The position numbers and the translations under genes were made by a program. 64,000 nucleotides of DNA, taken from Streptomyces sp. NBC_01431 (GTDB taxonomy: Bacteria; Actinomycetota; Actinomycetes; Streptomycetales; Streptomycetaceae). The notes beneath the pieces were generated by a model that saw nothing but the letters and a program-made list of their open reading frames with translations, did not search any database and was not told the DNA's origin. Where the stretch lies: assembly GCF_036231355.1 (NCBI RefSeq), contig NZ_CP109496.1, positions 1,488,001-1,552,000 on the forward strand, given 5' to 3'. This document shows positions 1 to 8,627 of the stretch, one piece after another (within the stretch, counting starts at the first letter, position 1; each line of letters opens with the position of its first letter).

Positions 1-490
1 GCAGGCAGATGTTCAGGCTGGGCGAGCCCCGGTCGAAGCGGCGCTCCTCCAGACCGGAGCGGGCCGCGATCTGCCGTACCAGATCAACGAGTGCACCGTC
101 GGATGCGGCCACCGGTGCGCGCTGTTCCTCGGTGCCGTCGGCGTAGCGGACGAAGACCTGGTCCGCGCCGTTGATCTGGATGTTCTCGATCCGCTCGTCC
201 TCCAGCAATTCCTGGAGCGAGCCCAGACCGAACAGCGCCTCCATCACCTGCCGTTCGATCCCCTCGCGCTCACCACCGCTCAACGCGGGCCGGCCCGACT
301 GAAGCCGCCCCTGGTTATGGGAGGCGACCTCGTCCGCGAGCAGCCTCTTAGCCAGCGTGCGCCGCTCCCCGCTGCTCTGGACCGGCAGTCCGGCCTCGCT
401 GCGGGAATGCGCGAACCCGGTCAGGGCAGCCGCGATGTTCTCCCGGAACTTCTCAGCGGCCGACGGCTCCACGACCGTGTACTCCGTCAC
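1..490 (-). CDS. CpaF/TadA-type secretion ATPase, N-terminal part (runs off window)
   Basis: Reading the minus strand from a GTG at 490 gives an open frame to the window edge (about 163 residues). It holds the N-terminal region of CpaF/TadA ATPases: a helical start, then a stretch around residues 90-115 (QELLEDERIENIQINGADQV) matching the 'hexameric ATPase N-domain' signature of type II/IV secretion and Tad pilus motors. The Walker motifs would lie outside the window. The GTG overlaps the stop of the upstream CpaE-like gene by 4 bases (GTGA), so it is translationally coupled. It should power assembly of a Tad-like pilus or secretion complex at the membrane. Family call is fairly safe; substrate unknown. 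Confidence 0.8.
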   Translation of the reverse strand, partial: MTEYTVVEPSAAEKFRENIAAALTGFAHSRSEAGLPVQSSGERRTLAKRLLADEVASHNQGRLQSGRPALSGGEREGIERQVMEALFGLGSLQELLEDERIENIQINGADQVFVRYADGTEEQRAPVAASDGALVDLVRQIAARSGLEERRFDRGSPSLNICL

Positions 491-1308
491 CGGGAACCTC
501 CCTCCCCGGCCGGTCCCAGCGCCGGGTGGGGCACGACCCGTGGGACAAGCTGCGCCAGCTCACCGACCAGACCCGCGCGCTCCCGGCTGTCATCGGCGCC
601 GGACAGATACCGGGCCAGCCGGGAAGCGGAGTGGGCCAGCGGTGAGCGCCGCCACCGCCGCTCCCCCAGCCGCCGTTCACCACCCAGCGCGGCACCGGCC
701 GACGGGTCCCACGGCACCCTGTGGATCCGGCCCTCATCCACCCGCAGAGCCTTGGCGATCTCGGAGGCGGCATAGCGGCACTCGCCCACCACGACCAGCT
801 CCCACCAGACGCCGTCCAGCCACTCGGGCCGCGCCGCAACATGCGCCAGAGCGTCCATGCCGCCCCGGGCCACCAGCACCAGCCGGTCCGACGCCCGCGC
901 CAGCTCCCGCGACGCCACACCCCCCAGCTGCCCAAGATCGAGCAGCACCGCCCCCGTACTCCGGCCGCCGCGCAGGACGGACGGGCACGCCGCGATCTCA
1001 GCGACACACGGTGCGGCCTGGACCGCCCCCGTCGGCCCCACTACCACGCGCACGTCCCCGGCCGCCTGCTGCACGCATCCGTCCAGGGCCGCACCGTCAC
1101 CGCCGGGCCGCGCCCCGGCCGCCAGGGCAAGCAACCCTGCCATGTCGGAGAGTCCGAACCGGACCGCGAGATCGCCACCCGAGGCGTCCGCCTCCACCAC
1201 CACCGGCCGCACCTCACCCACACAGGGCCAGGCAGCAGCCAGGGCCAGAGCAAGCGTGCTCACCCCGGGCGCCCCCTTGAGCGAACCCAAAGCCACGACC
1301 TGCCGCAT
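487..1308 (-). CDS. CpaE/MinD-like P-loop ATPase
   Basis: About 273 residues. The N-terminus has a deviant Walker A (GSLKGAPGVSTLALALA, residues ~8-24), followed by a VVEADASGGDLAVRFG stretch, as in MinD/ParA/CpaE proteins that place or regulate pilus machinery. The start is taken as the ATG at 1308, which overlaps the TGA of the SAF gene (TGATG) with GGAGGT just upstream; a GTG at 1311 is the alternative. It sits between a SAF-domain gene and a CpaF gene in one tight minus-strand run, which supports a Tad-locus role (CpaE). The second half is poorly conserved and low in recognisable motifs. Confidence 0.75.
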   Translation of the reverse strand: MRQVVALGSLKGAPGVSTLALALAAAWPCVGEVRPVVVEADASGGDLAVRFGLSDMAGLLALAAGARPGGDGAALDGCVQQAAGDVRVVVGPTGAVQAAPCVAEIAACPSVLRGGRSTGAVLLDLGQLGGVASRELARASDRLVLVARGGMDALAHVAARPEWLDGVWWELVVVGECRYAASEIAKALRVDEGRIHRVPWDPSAGAALGGERRLGERRWRRSPLAHSASRLARYLSGADDSRERAGLVGELAQLVPRVVPHPALGPAGEGGSR

Positions 1309-2018
1309 CACGACACCTCCTTCACCGACGCTCCCAAGACCGCGATCCGCGGATCACTCATCTGCGCCGCCCGGCGGACCGCCGCCGCATCCACCAGCAC
1401 GGTCACCGCTCCCTTGCCGGACGCCGACTCCGGACCGTTCACCGCGCTCACCACACCCAGCACCGGATCCGGCGTCTTCGACTCCGTCTCACTCCCCGCA
1501 CGCCCGCCCGGCGCGATACCCGGCACCACCGCGATGCGCTGCCCGGCCGCCAGCCCCACAGGCAACATCCCCGCCTCCACACCGACCACGACCAGCGCCC
1601 GCCCCTGAGGAGGAAACTCCGCCGCATCCCCCACCTGCCCAGGTGCCAGCAACTGCCCGGCCAGCAACGGCACTACGGCCCGCCGCCCCACCACCGCGGC
1701 CCGCTCCCGAGCCGGGACGATCTGCGTCGCGTCATCAACGCCCAGCCGCACCACACCTACATCCCGCGCCTCGATCACCTCACCGGCAGCGACCGGCCGC
1801 ACCACCGACAACACCGGCTCACGCTTCCCAGCGCTGCCCACCGTCCACGCCACCCCGCCCGCGCACGCAATCGCCCCGGCCACACCGAGCGCGACCAGCC
1901 CCGGACGCCACCGCCGCCGCGCTCCCACCGGCCCGCCACCCACCAGCGGATCCTCAGCCGACTGCCGCGGCGGTCGCAGCCGCCCACCGTTCACACCCGT
2001 CGTCTTCGAAGAAGACAT
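1308..2018 (-). CDS. SAF-domain membrane protein (CpaB/RcpC-like)
   Basis: A 236-residue protein. A cytoplasmic basic start is followed by one hydrophobic segment near residues 38-62 and then an SAF (beta-clip) domain beginning VRPVAAGEVIEARDVGVVRL. This arrangement is that of CpaB/RcpC and FlgA-like chaperones of pilus or flagellar assembly. The ATG at 2018 is chosen for the start of a typical MSSSKTT leader; a GTG at 2042 gives 8 more residues and GGTGGAG lies between the two, so the start is uncertain. It is coupled to the CpaE-like gene downstream (TGATG). Confidence 0.75.
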   Translation of the reverse strand: MSSSKTTGVNGGRLRPPRQSAEDPLVGGGPVGARRRWRPGLVALGVAGAIACAGGVAWTVGSAGKREPVLSVVRPVAAGEVIEARDVGVVRLGVDDATQIVPARERAAVVGRRAVVPLLAGQLLAPGQVGDAAEFPPQGRALVVVGVEAGMLPVGLAAGQRIAVVPGIAPGGRAGSETESKTPDPVLGVVSAVNGPESASGKGAVTVLVDAAAVRRAAQMSDPRIAVLGASVKEVS

Positions 2019-2100
2019 GGGGATACCCACACTCCACCTCACTCGATCAAGAAGAAGCCGGTGCCATGCCCGGCACCCGACAGCCCGCCCGCGCAGCGGG

Positions 2101-2964
2101 TCAGGACACGACCAGCGCCTGCGCCTCCGCCACCCGCAGCGGCACCTGCGCCCGCGTCACCAGCCCCGGGACAACACCCCGCCGGCCACCGCCATGCCAC
2201 TCCACATCCCACGTAACACTCACCGAGACGGTGTACGCCTCACCCGGCAGCCCCGCCGACGAACGCAGATACGTGTGCCCGCAGTCCGGGGAAGCCGAAT
2301 CCGCCGCGTAGGTAGCCACATACGGTGTCCCGGCACCCGCACACACCACCGTCGCACCGTCACCCATGACCCACGCCGCCGTCCGCGGTATCGCCGTGGC
2401 CGTCACCGACACCCCCGGCACCGACACGGTCTTCGACACCGGCTGCCACATCCCCCGGTCAAGCCACATCCACGTCGGCACCCGCACCAACTGCGCATGC
2501 CCCTGATCCGGATTCATCCGAATCACCGGATCCGGCAGCACCAACTCCTGCACCGCCTGCTGCGCCACCACCGCCGGCGCCGGACCAGCGTCACCGCCCT
2601 TCCCCGGTACCTCACCCGCAGGTTCGGGAAAATCCTGCATCGGTAGCGGAACACCACGAGGGCCGTACATCTGACCTGGCTGACGGTCCCAGTCCATGAC
2701 GCTCCCGGAACCTGAACCCCTGCCCGTAGAGATCTCTCGTGAGGTCGTAACTCCCGGCCGCCCACCGCCCGACGGTCTCGCTTCACTGCGCGCACCGACA
2801 TCGCACCGCCCGGGCTGGCTGCACTTCACTCCGGCGACGACGCCCATGGCCGAGCCTCCATCATCCGCCTGGCTCGGACCAGCCAGAGGCCCGAGCACTG
2901 ACAGGGCAGCAGAGAGGACGACAACACCACACCTGGTGGAATGGCGTGGCATCAGTTCATGCAT
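2101..2964 (-). CDS. secreted protein of unknown function in tad-like locus
   Basis: About 287 residues. A Sec signal peptide is visible (basic MHELMPRHSTRC, hydrophobic VVVLSAALSVLGPLA, then SQA cleavage region). The middle is Gly/Ser/Pro rich and low in complexity; the C-terminal half is beta-rich (WMWLDRGMWQPV, SVTWDVEWHGG) and resembles extracellular immunoglobulin-like or cell-surface domains. The start at 2964 is chosen because a strong GGGGGGAGG precedes it; the first 13 codons overlap the lipoprotein gene. I do not recognise the family; position suggests an exported component or client of the neighbouring Tad-like apparatus. Confidence 0.7.
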   Translation of the reverse strand: MHELMPRHSTRCGVVVLSAALSVLGPLAGPSQADDGGSAMGVVAGVKCSQPGRCDVGARSEARPSGGGRPGVTTSREISTGRGSGSGSVMDWDRQPGQMYGPRGVPLPMQDFPEPAGEVPGKGGDAGPAPAVVAQQAVQELVLPDPVIRMNPDQGHAQLVRVPTWMWLDRGMWQPVSKTVSVPGVSVTATAIPRTAAWVMGDGATVVCAGAGTPYVATYAADSASPDCGHTYLRSSAGLPGEAYTVSVSVTWDVEWHGGGRRGVVPGLVTRAQVPLRVAEAQALVVS

Positions 2965-3527
2965 GAACCGGCCTCCCCCCAAGAGAGCTCGGAAACCTTC
3001 CACTTGCCGGAGGAGAGGACTACGGATGCCTCCGTGCGGTAGTGCCCGCCTGGGGTGCCGTCAGAGGGGTGGTCCGGCTTGACCTGCACCCACTTGGATC
3101 CGTCGACACAGTCCCGCAGTTCGACCTTGTTCTTGGTCGACTTCACAACGGTCGGCGCGACACTCGCCTCGCCCCTGCTCGTAGCCCCCTTGTCACGGAT
3201 CTGCTCCATCATGTACTGGAGCAGCCCCAGCGCACCGCCCTCCGCATGGTCCGCCAGTCTGGGAGACTTCGGATCTGACGTGAGGGAAGCTTCTGCTGCG
3301 TCCTTCCACATCGCCCGGTACACCGCAATCGCCTCGCCGTCCACGCCAGTAGGCGAAGCAGACAGCGAAGCTGACGCGTTCGAAGTCGGCAAAGCCTTCG
3401 CACCCTCTGCGCGGGAGGCATTCTGCGTGCAGGCACCTAACCCGAGCCCCAGCACAACAACCGTAGTAAGAGCCGCAGCCCCTCGCACTCCATTCACTCT
3501 CACGACTCTCCCACTCTCATCAGCCAC
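2952..3527 (-). CDS. putative lipoprotein
   Basis: 191 residues from a GTG start. The N-terminus has a hydrophobic segment followed by a lipobox (LGLGAC, Cys33), then a Ser/Ala/Thr-rich linker, as in lipid-anchored extracytoplasmic proteins. The rest (VYRAMWKDAAEASLTSD, VVLSSGKWKVSELSW) resembles small Streptomyces lipoproteins with an NTF2-like or DUF-type fold that measure added solute or assist export. It is the first gene of the minus-strand tad-like run and overlaps the secreted-protein gene by 13 bases. Start is uncertain; a GTG a few codons downstream has a better ribosome site. Confidence 0.75.
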   Translation of the reverse strand: MADESGRVVRVNGVRGAAALTTVVVLGLGLGACTQNASRAEGAKALPTSNASASLSASPTGVDGEAIAVYRAMWKDAAEASLTSDPKSPRLADHAEGGALGLLQYMMEQIRDKGATSRGEASVAPTVVKSTKNKVELRDCVDGSKWVQVKPDHPSDGTPGGHYRTEASVVLSSGKWKVSELSWGEAGSCMN

Positions 3528-3821
3528 CCATCACGCAGCGTGCTCGAACCGTCACTAGTGCATCGCTGATGCCCCAGGGTTCTGGCGAGATAAACCCCAT
3601 GCGGAGGGCTTGCCTCCCTTTCACCCTTACGGTGCGAATATCGTCAAGCCCGCACCAGGCAGCGTCACTTCAACTCACCTGAATGAGTGCAGAGTTCTCG
3701 GTGTCAGAGGCCCCCCGTCGGGAATAGGGGCTCATCTCCAGCGCAGCGGACGTCCCCCGCCTGCAGCGCAACGCGCCTCATAGTCCGGAGGCAGCCAGCC
3801 GGGCCGCGGTGCAGGGTTTGA
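3528..3821. other. intergenic region upstream of tad-like operon
   Basis: No gene seen. It should hold the promoter for the minus-strand run that starts at 3527. A small hairpin with arms GGAGG (3603-3607) and CCTCC (3613-3617) is present. The right part approaches the end of the ISAs1-type element; I could not define a convincing terminal inverted repeat. Confidence 0.4.
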
Positions 3822-5057
3822 TCAAGTTCCCTGTGCGTCGGGCTTGGGTGTGATGCCCAGGATGGGGAGTGTTCGTTCTGGTTTGTCGCGGATGGCGCGG
3901 GTGGTCTTGGCGATGTTGGTGGCTCCTCGGGTTTTCAGGGCGCCGATCGCAAGGTTGCGGAAGGCGGCCATGACGCGGAGTGCGTTGCCGGTGTGGACGG
4001 TGGAGGCGTCCTCGGCGAAGACACGGTCCCGGATGTGGTGCTGCGCCTCCACGGTCCAGTGTCCGCGCAGGTGGGAGGAGAGCTCGGCGGATTTCGTCTG
4101 GTGGGCGTCGAGGCTGGTGACGGCGTAGACGCTCTCGCGGGTCTCCTTCGCGCCGGCCGTCTTGCGGCGGCGGTGGACGCGGATGGCGAGTTTCGCGTAG
4201 GGGAAGGCGATGCCGCCGAGGTTGTCGGCGATGGCCAGGGTCTTGATCGAGCGGGACTCGCGGCGGCCGTGTCCCTTGTTCGAGGCGGTGTGCTGGACCT
4301 TCACGGCGTTCCAGTCCAGTGCGTCCAACTGGGCCCATGCTGTGGGCTGGTTGGGCTTGACCACGGCGACGTAGTGCGCCTTCTTCGTCTCCACCAGCCA
4401 GGTGACGTTGGCCTTCACCGAGTGCAGCGCGTCGAAGGTGACCACGCCGCCTTCCAGATCGAGGGGTGAGAGCAAGGACTGGAAGTGCCGGGTCTCGTTC
4501 GTCTTGGACCCGACCTCGGCCTGGGCCAGGGTGACCGCGAGGCCGTGGGTGACGGCGGACAGCAGGTGCCGGCGGGGCCGGTCCAGGCGGGCGGAGCCGC
4601 GCAGTGCCTTGCCGTCCACGGCGATCACCCGCCGCCCGCCCTCGCCAGGCGCGGTCGCGGCGGTATGGCGCTGGGCGAGCCAGGCGCCCACAGCCGCGTC
4701 GAGCGCGTCGGCATCGAGACGCTCCAGGACCCGCCCGATCGCCGAGCGGGACGGCGCGTGCCGCCATCGCAGAAGGTGACGGCGCACTCCAAGGACGGCG
4801 AGGAGCCCGGCGTCTGCGCGGGCGCCCCACTCGGCGAGCTCGTCGATGGTCCTCGCGCCCGAGACCGCGGCAGCCGCGCAGACCAGCAGGATCGAGGCCA
4901 GCGAGTACCAGCGCCCCCGCCGAGAGCGCGGATCGGGAACCGCTTCCAGGAAGACGCGCAGGTCAGCCACATCGTCCGGGTTGACGGGACCCAGCTTGGC
5001 CAACACGGCAGGGATCGGGGAAGATGAGACAGCGGACACGGGAACCTTCTTGATCAC
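3822..5057 (-). CDS. ISAs1-family transposase
   Basis: 411 residues, full length for the family. The N-terminal block (FLEAVPDPRSRRGRWYSL, ASILLVCAAAAVSGARTIDELAEW) is the DUF4338/H-repeat-associated domain of ISAs1 transposases. The DDE residues can be placed: D148 in IAVDGKALRGSA, D209 in VVTFDALHS and E337 in RGHWTVEAQHHIRD. No frameshift or stop is present, so the enzyme may be active. Around both ends of the gene there is a short related inverted stretch (TTGATCA-AG near 3817 and 5050) but I cannot assign true terminal repeats or target duplication. Confidence 0.93.
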   Translation of the reverse strand: MIKKVPVSAVSSSPIPAVLAKLGPVNPDDVADLRVFLEAVPDPRSRRGRWYSLASILLVCAAAAVSGARTIDELAEWGARADAGLLAVLGVRRHLLRWRHAPSRSAIGRVLERLDADALDAAVGAWLAQRHTAATAPGEGGRRVIAVDGKALRGSARLDRPRRHLLSAVTHGLAVTLAQAEVGSKTNETRHFQSLLSPLDLEGGVVTFDALHSVKANVTWLVETKKAHYVAVVKPNQPTAWAQLDALDWNAVKVQHTASNKGHGRRESRSIKTLAIADNLGGIAFPYAKLAIRVHRRRKTAGAKETRESVYAVTSLDAHQTKSAELSSHLRGHWTVEAQHHIRDRVFAEDASTVHTGNALRVMAAFRNLAIGALKTRGATNIAKTTRAIRDKPERTLPILGITPKPDAQGT

Positions 5058-5539
5058 TCGGCGTAGACACCTGAATGATCACGGATCCCGTGTCCGTTCT
5101 GTCATCCACCCCAACCCGCGCCATCCCCAGGCCAGTTGGGCGATCCCGGGAACTTGCGCAAGCCCTGGCCGCGGTGGGGACCTGCGGGCCATCCCCAGGC
5201 GATCCCCCCTCCTTCCAACCAGCTCGTTGGTCCCCTGACAGGTGTAGAGCAGGCACTCATCCAACGCCGGCCAGGCAAGCGGCTGCCCGACGTACGGGCG
5301 CACCGCGTACGGGTCAGCGTTCATAAACCCCTGGCGCCCAACGCCAGCACCCCACATGGCAGGGACGCTCACTCAGTGAACCTCCGCCATCTTGATTTCG
5401 GCTGGTCACGGCCGCTGGCGTGAAGGCGTGCGGGGCTGCTCGGGGTGGTGGTGAGGCAGTGTCCAGCGTGTAGATCGTCGGGCACGGCGGTTCCTGTGTT
5501 CCGGCCCGCTGTCTCGTTCCCTTCACTACGATCCGCCGC
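5058..5539. other. intergenic region right of ISAs1-type gene
   Basis: 482 bases with no convincing gene; reading frames here are short and overlap on both strands. The block CCATCCCCAGGC occurs twice (about 5121 and 5190). The right end should carry the promoter of the small plus-strand gene at 5540. Confidence 0.4.
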
Positions 5540-5996
5540 ATGGTGGATCCCAAGGTGACCGAGCGGATCGCGGTACGCCGCGCGGAATTGGACGATCTGG
5601 AAGAACAGCTGGCCAAACAGCTGACGGAGGTGCGAGGCGAGCGCGATGAACTCGCCGCGGCCGAGCGGGTCCTGGCCCGAATGGGCGAGCAGATCGCCGC
5701 CGAGCGGGCCGCAACGGCGCCCGCTGCCGCGCAGGTGGGCGGGAAAGCGGTGCTGCTGATCCCGCACCGCGCGCCGGAGGTCACCGAGACCGCGCTTCCG
5801 CCGGAGTACCAGCGCATTCTCGCCGCAGTGCGTGACGCGGGCGGGCCCGTCACAGTCCGTCACAATCGCTGAAGCGCTCGGGCTGGATACCGGGGTGCGG
5901 GGCAAGCTGGAGCCGCTGCGCGGGAAACTGACCAAGCTGGCCGATCGGGGTTGGCTGCAAAAGCGTCCCGACGGACGGTTCACCGCCCGCCCGTGA
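5540..5996 (+). pseudogene. small coiled-coil/HTH protein, frameshifted by a 10-bp duplication
   Basis: The first frame (5540-5872, 110 residues) starts with a heptad-rich coiled coil (RRAELDDLEEQLAKQLTEVRGERDELAAAE) and continues to PPEYQRILAAVRDAGGPVT before running out of register. The continuation, in the +1 frame, is TIAEALGLDTGVRGKLEPLRGKL... to a stop at 5996, a winged-helix-like DNA-binding half. The junction holds the imperfect direct repeat CCGTCACAGT/CCGTCACAAT; removing ten bases restores one frame reading GGPVTIAEALG. This small family often sits just upstream of Streptomyces IS5-type transposases, as here. What remains may be expressed as a truncated coiled coil. Confidence 0.75.
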
Positions 5997-6087
5997 AATG
6001 CGAGCCGATGGTGGCGGACGTAACTGCGGTGCCCCCGGAGCTCGTTGGGAATGTGTGAGCAAAACCGAAGAGCACGCCGGGGACACC

Positions 6088-6884
6088 GTGTCCCTTGTCT
6101 ACCAGTGCCGTCTGCCGCTGTCCACGAGCACCGTCAACCACCTCGCCGACCTGCTGCGCCGTCACCTGAAATCGATAGGTTCCCGCTGGCGGTCCCTGCC
6201 ACCGGGGAAGATCGCAGTGATCGTCCTGGCCGTGCTCCGCCACGACCAGCGCCTGGCCGACATGGCCGGTGGCAACAACGTCGCCGAATCCACCGTCCGC
6301 CGCTGGCGCGACGAAATGATCCACCTGCTCGCCGCGAAGGCCCCGCGTCTGGGCCGGGCCCTGAAGAAGATCGCGAAACGGGGCGGGGAAGTCGTCCTGA
6401 TCAACGGCACCCTCATCCCCACCCAACGCCGCACCGGACGCGACGATCGGAAGAACTTCTCCGGCAAACATCACCGCCACGGCCTGCACTTCCTCGCCCT
6501 GACCGACGAGAAGGGACGGCTACTCTGGATCTCCGCCGCCCGGCCCGGCCGCACCCACGACGCCACCGCCGCCCGCCACGACCACCTCGTCGAACACCTG
6601 AAAGCGGCCGGCCTCGGCGCGCTCCCCGACCTGAGCTTCCTCGGCGTGGACAAGCCCGACGACCTGGTCATCGTCACCGGCTTCAAGGCCACCCGCTACC
6701 GCAAGCTAACCGCTGGGCAGAAGGAAGCGAACCGTGTGCTGGCCGCCGGACGCGCCCCGTCGAACACGGCTTCGCCCACCTGAAGAACTGGCGGATCCTC
6801 ACCAAGCTCCGCACCGACCCCGGCCGCGCCACAGCCCTCCTGCGCGCCCTGCTCGTCCTGACCAACCTCGAGGTCAGCCGCTGA
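6088..6884 (+). pseudogene. IS5-type (DDE_Tnp_4) transposase, inactivated
   Basis: From the GTG at 6088 the frame encodes a transposase of the IS5-like DDE_Tnp_4 group: N-terminal helical region (LPLSTSTVNHLADLLRRHLKSIGSRWR), HTH-like AGGNNVAESTVRRW, and the core (FSGKHHRHGLHFLALTDEKGRLLWISAARPGRTHD). Two lesions are visible. The first catalytic aspartate, normally in a (L/V)(V/I)DGTLI block, is asparagine here (LINGTLIPT, codon 6403-6405). Near 6755 a C run is one base short (GCGCCCCGTC), so the PVEHGFAHLKNWRIL block carrying the catalytic glutamate is read only in another frame, ending at 6884. Both argue for a dead copy. Confidence 0.85.
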
Positions 6885-6904
6885 CGGACATCGCCGGGGC
6901 CTCG

Positions 6905-7727
6905 TCAGATCGAGCCAGGATCCGGCATGGTCGGCAGCAACACGATTCCGGCCTGGGCGTAGGCACCCTGCGGATCAGGCCGCCGCTGACGGAATCCGAG
7001 CGCCGTCAGACGGCAGTCTTCTTCCTTGGTAATCCACGCCAGTCGCAGGCTCTCAGAGATCAGGACTACGACATCACCCGCGCACTCCGCTGCACCCAGG
7101 CGGGACACGATCTCCCCGACCGGGTTCATGTGCTCGTAGTGGAACACCGCGCGCCCGGGGTCGAACTTCGGCTGGGAATGCCACGTTTCGCGGCGCAGGT
7201 CAACTCCGAGCCCCGCGGCCAACTCGGCTGCGGCGGTGCTCACCTCGGGTATCCGGGCATCGGGGCATCGGGGCATCGGGGATGTCGCAGAGCTTGCGCA
7301 CGTCGACGGAGACGGACTCGCGAAGCCGGGCCCGCTGGTGCTGGTTGAGGTCGAGCTCGATCAGTGCGCGAGCCTTGTCGAGCAGTCCCTGGGCGAAGGG
7401 ACGGCAGAGGTACTCGAAGCGAGCTGTGGCCATGTAGATCCCGTTCAGGTGTTCCAACGGTCGGCGGCGTCGATCCTCGTCGCCGCGAGAGGATACCGTC
7501 CAACAAGGTCGCCGAGGAACCGCCCGCTCACCGCTGCCACCTGTTGCTTCGAGAACCTTCTCGGCTTGGACGACGGCCCACGATTCGCCGGTCTGGTCCC
7601 AGCGGCGGTCCCAGGCGCGCGTGAACTCTGCGGTGAAGTCGGTCGCCGACGATCCCCGCTGCGGCGCACAGGGCGCCGCAGACGGCGAAAACATCGGGAT
7701 GCCGTCTCGGCCTGCAGTGCGCGCCAC
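6905..7727 (-). pseudogene. decayed gene of unknown function with several frameshifts
   Basis: One protein can be pieced together from three frames on the minus strand. A hydrophobic segment (FAAIGALLLLAGAVA) with no start codon lies just upstream of 7727. The frame then reads ESWAVVQAEKVLE, must shift to QQVAAVSGRFLGDLVGRYPL (7555-7460), and shift back to EHLNGIYMATARFEYLCRPF. A further shift occurs in three tandem copies of an 8-bp unit near 7252-7276, after which the frame runs on to 6905 (RRETWHSQPKFDPGRAVFHYEHMNPVGEIVSRLG). It was probably a membrane-anchored protein; family not recognised. Confidence 0.6.
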
Positions 7728-7977
7728 CGCGCCAGCGAGGAGCAGCAGCGCCCCGATGGCAGCGAAGCCGCCGTAGGCGGCCTTGAGCCCGAGACGCGGA
7801 GGAACGGGCGAAACCGCCCCACCCCGTCAAACGATCAAGACCGCAGACTACCGCCCACGACCAGCACGAGGACGCCAGTCAACCGCCACGCCAAACCCTC
7901 CGACCAGCACGTTCGAAGATGGCGAAGGCTCAGTCACCGCGCTTGGTCGCAACCACTGCCATCCGGCCGTCGAATGG

Positions 7978-8466
7978 CTATCGGACGTGACCGCCGGGCG
8001 TCAGAGGAATGGCCAACCACGCCGCCTTCGACCTCGCCTCTCGGCGGAACCCCCATGCGCCTTTGGTGAGTTCATTGACGATGAGCAAGCCGCGTCCTCG
8101 CTCGGACAGCAGTGCACATAGTGCATCGAGCCCGCCCCCACGGCCCTCCTCCACCGGGGCGAACGGAGCGGCAGCCGGAAAGGCCGGGAGCTCGGGAACG
8201 CGGGGGTCGCAGTCCCAGATCTCACAGATGACCTCTGCCGCCGTGCTCCGAAGACGCATCTCGTACGGACCCACTGCGTGCTCGGTGGCATTTGCGACGA
8301 GCTCCGAAACAGCCAGCACGGCATCGCTGATCACTTCGCCTTCATAGCCGAGTTGATCCAGTGCGCACCGCAGAGCCGCGCGTGCCCGAGTTGTCGGGCT
8401 GGGGGTGCAGTTGGTCCAGCGCCACACGACGTGGATGGTGTCCCGAGGCGGACGGGCGGGGCTCAT
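7978..8466 (-). CDS. RsbW-like anti-sigma regulatory ATP-binding protein
   Basis: 162 residues from the ATG at 8466, which has a strong AGGGGGGAAG upstream. The sequence is a compact GHKL ATPase domain (HATPase_c_2) of the RsbW/SpoIIAB type: N-box AVLAVSELVANATEHAV, G1-like CEIWDCDPRVPELP, and a G2 region with GLLIVNELTKGAWGF. Such proteins in Streptomyces act as serine kinases that bind sigma factors or anti-anti-sigma proteins; many are orphans whose partner is unknown. It overlaps a 54-codon upstream gene by ATGA, so the two are translated together. Confidence 0.85.
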   Translation of the reverse strand: MSPARPPRDTIHVVWRWTNCTPSPTTRARAALRCALDQLGYEGEVISDAVLAVSELVANATEHAVGPYEMRLRSTAAEVICEIWDCDPRVPELPAFPAAAPFAPVEEGRGGGLDALCALLSERGRGLLIVNELTKGAWGFRREARSKAAWLAIPLTPGGHVR

Positions 8467-8627
8467 CGGCTTCCCCCCTGCGTACGGGCTGCGTGTCGGC
8501 CACGGCGAACGCGGCGGTGGCGCCCGGTCCCTCGGCGGGCACACGCCTGTGCCTCGGTGAGCATGAGCGGGCCGGTCGACACCGCGAAAGGTGCCAGCAG
8601 TAGGGCAGTGAACAGGAACGGAGCCAT
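8463..8627 (-). CDS. 54-residue membrane-type small protein coupled to the RsbW-like gene
   Basis: Starting at the ATG at 8627, with GGAGGTCCTGTG directly upstream, a 54-codon frame reads through a hydrophobic start (MAPFLFTALLLAPFAVSTGPLML) into a short Arg-rich tail and stops at 8463. Its stop overlaps the start of the RsbW-like gene (ATGA). The good ribosome site, single apolar helix and exact coupling make it a credible gene too short for routine calling. Function unknown; it could tether or modulate the partner kinase at the membrane. Confidence 0.6.
   Translation of the reverse strand: MAPFLFTALLLAPFAVSTGPLMLTEAQACARRGTGRHRRVRRGRHAARTQGGSR

Noticed and set aside
857..2311. 484-codon plus-strand frame over the SAF and CpaE genes
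   Set aside because: Pro/Ala/Arg low-complexity shadow of the tad-like genes.
6700..6884. programmed frameshift in the IS5-type transposase
   Set aside because: The shift lies at the very end in a plain C run and the enzyme also lacks its first Asp, so decay is simpler.
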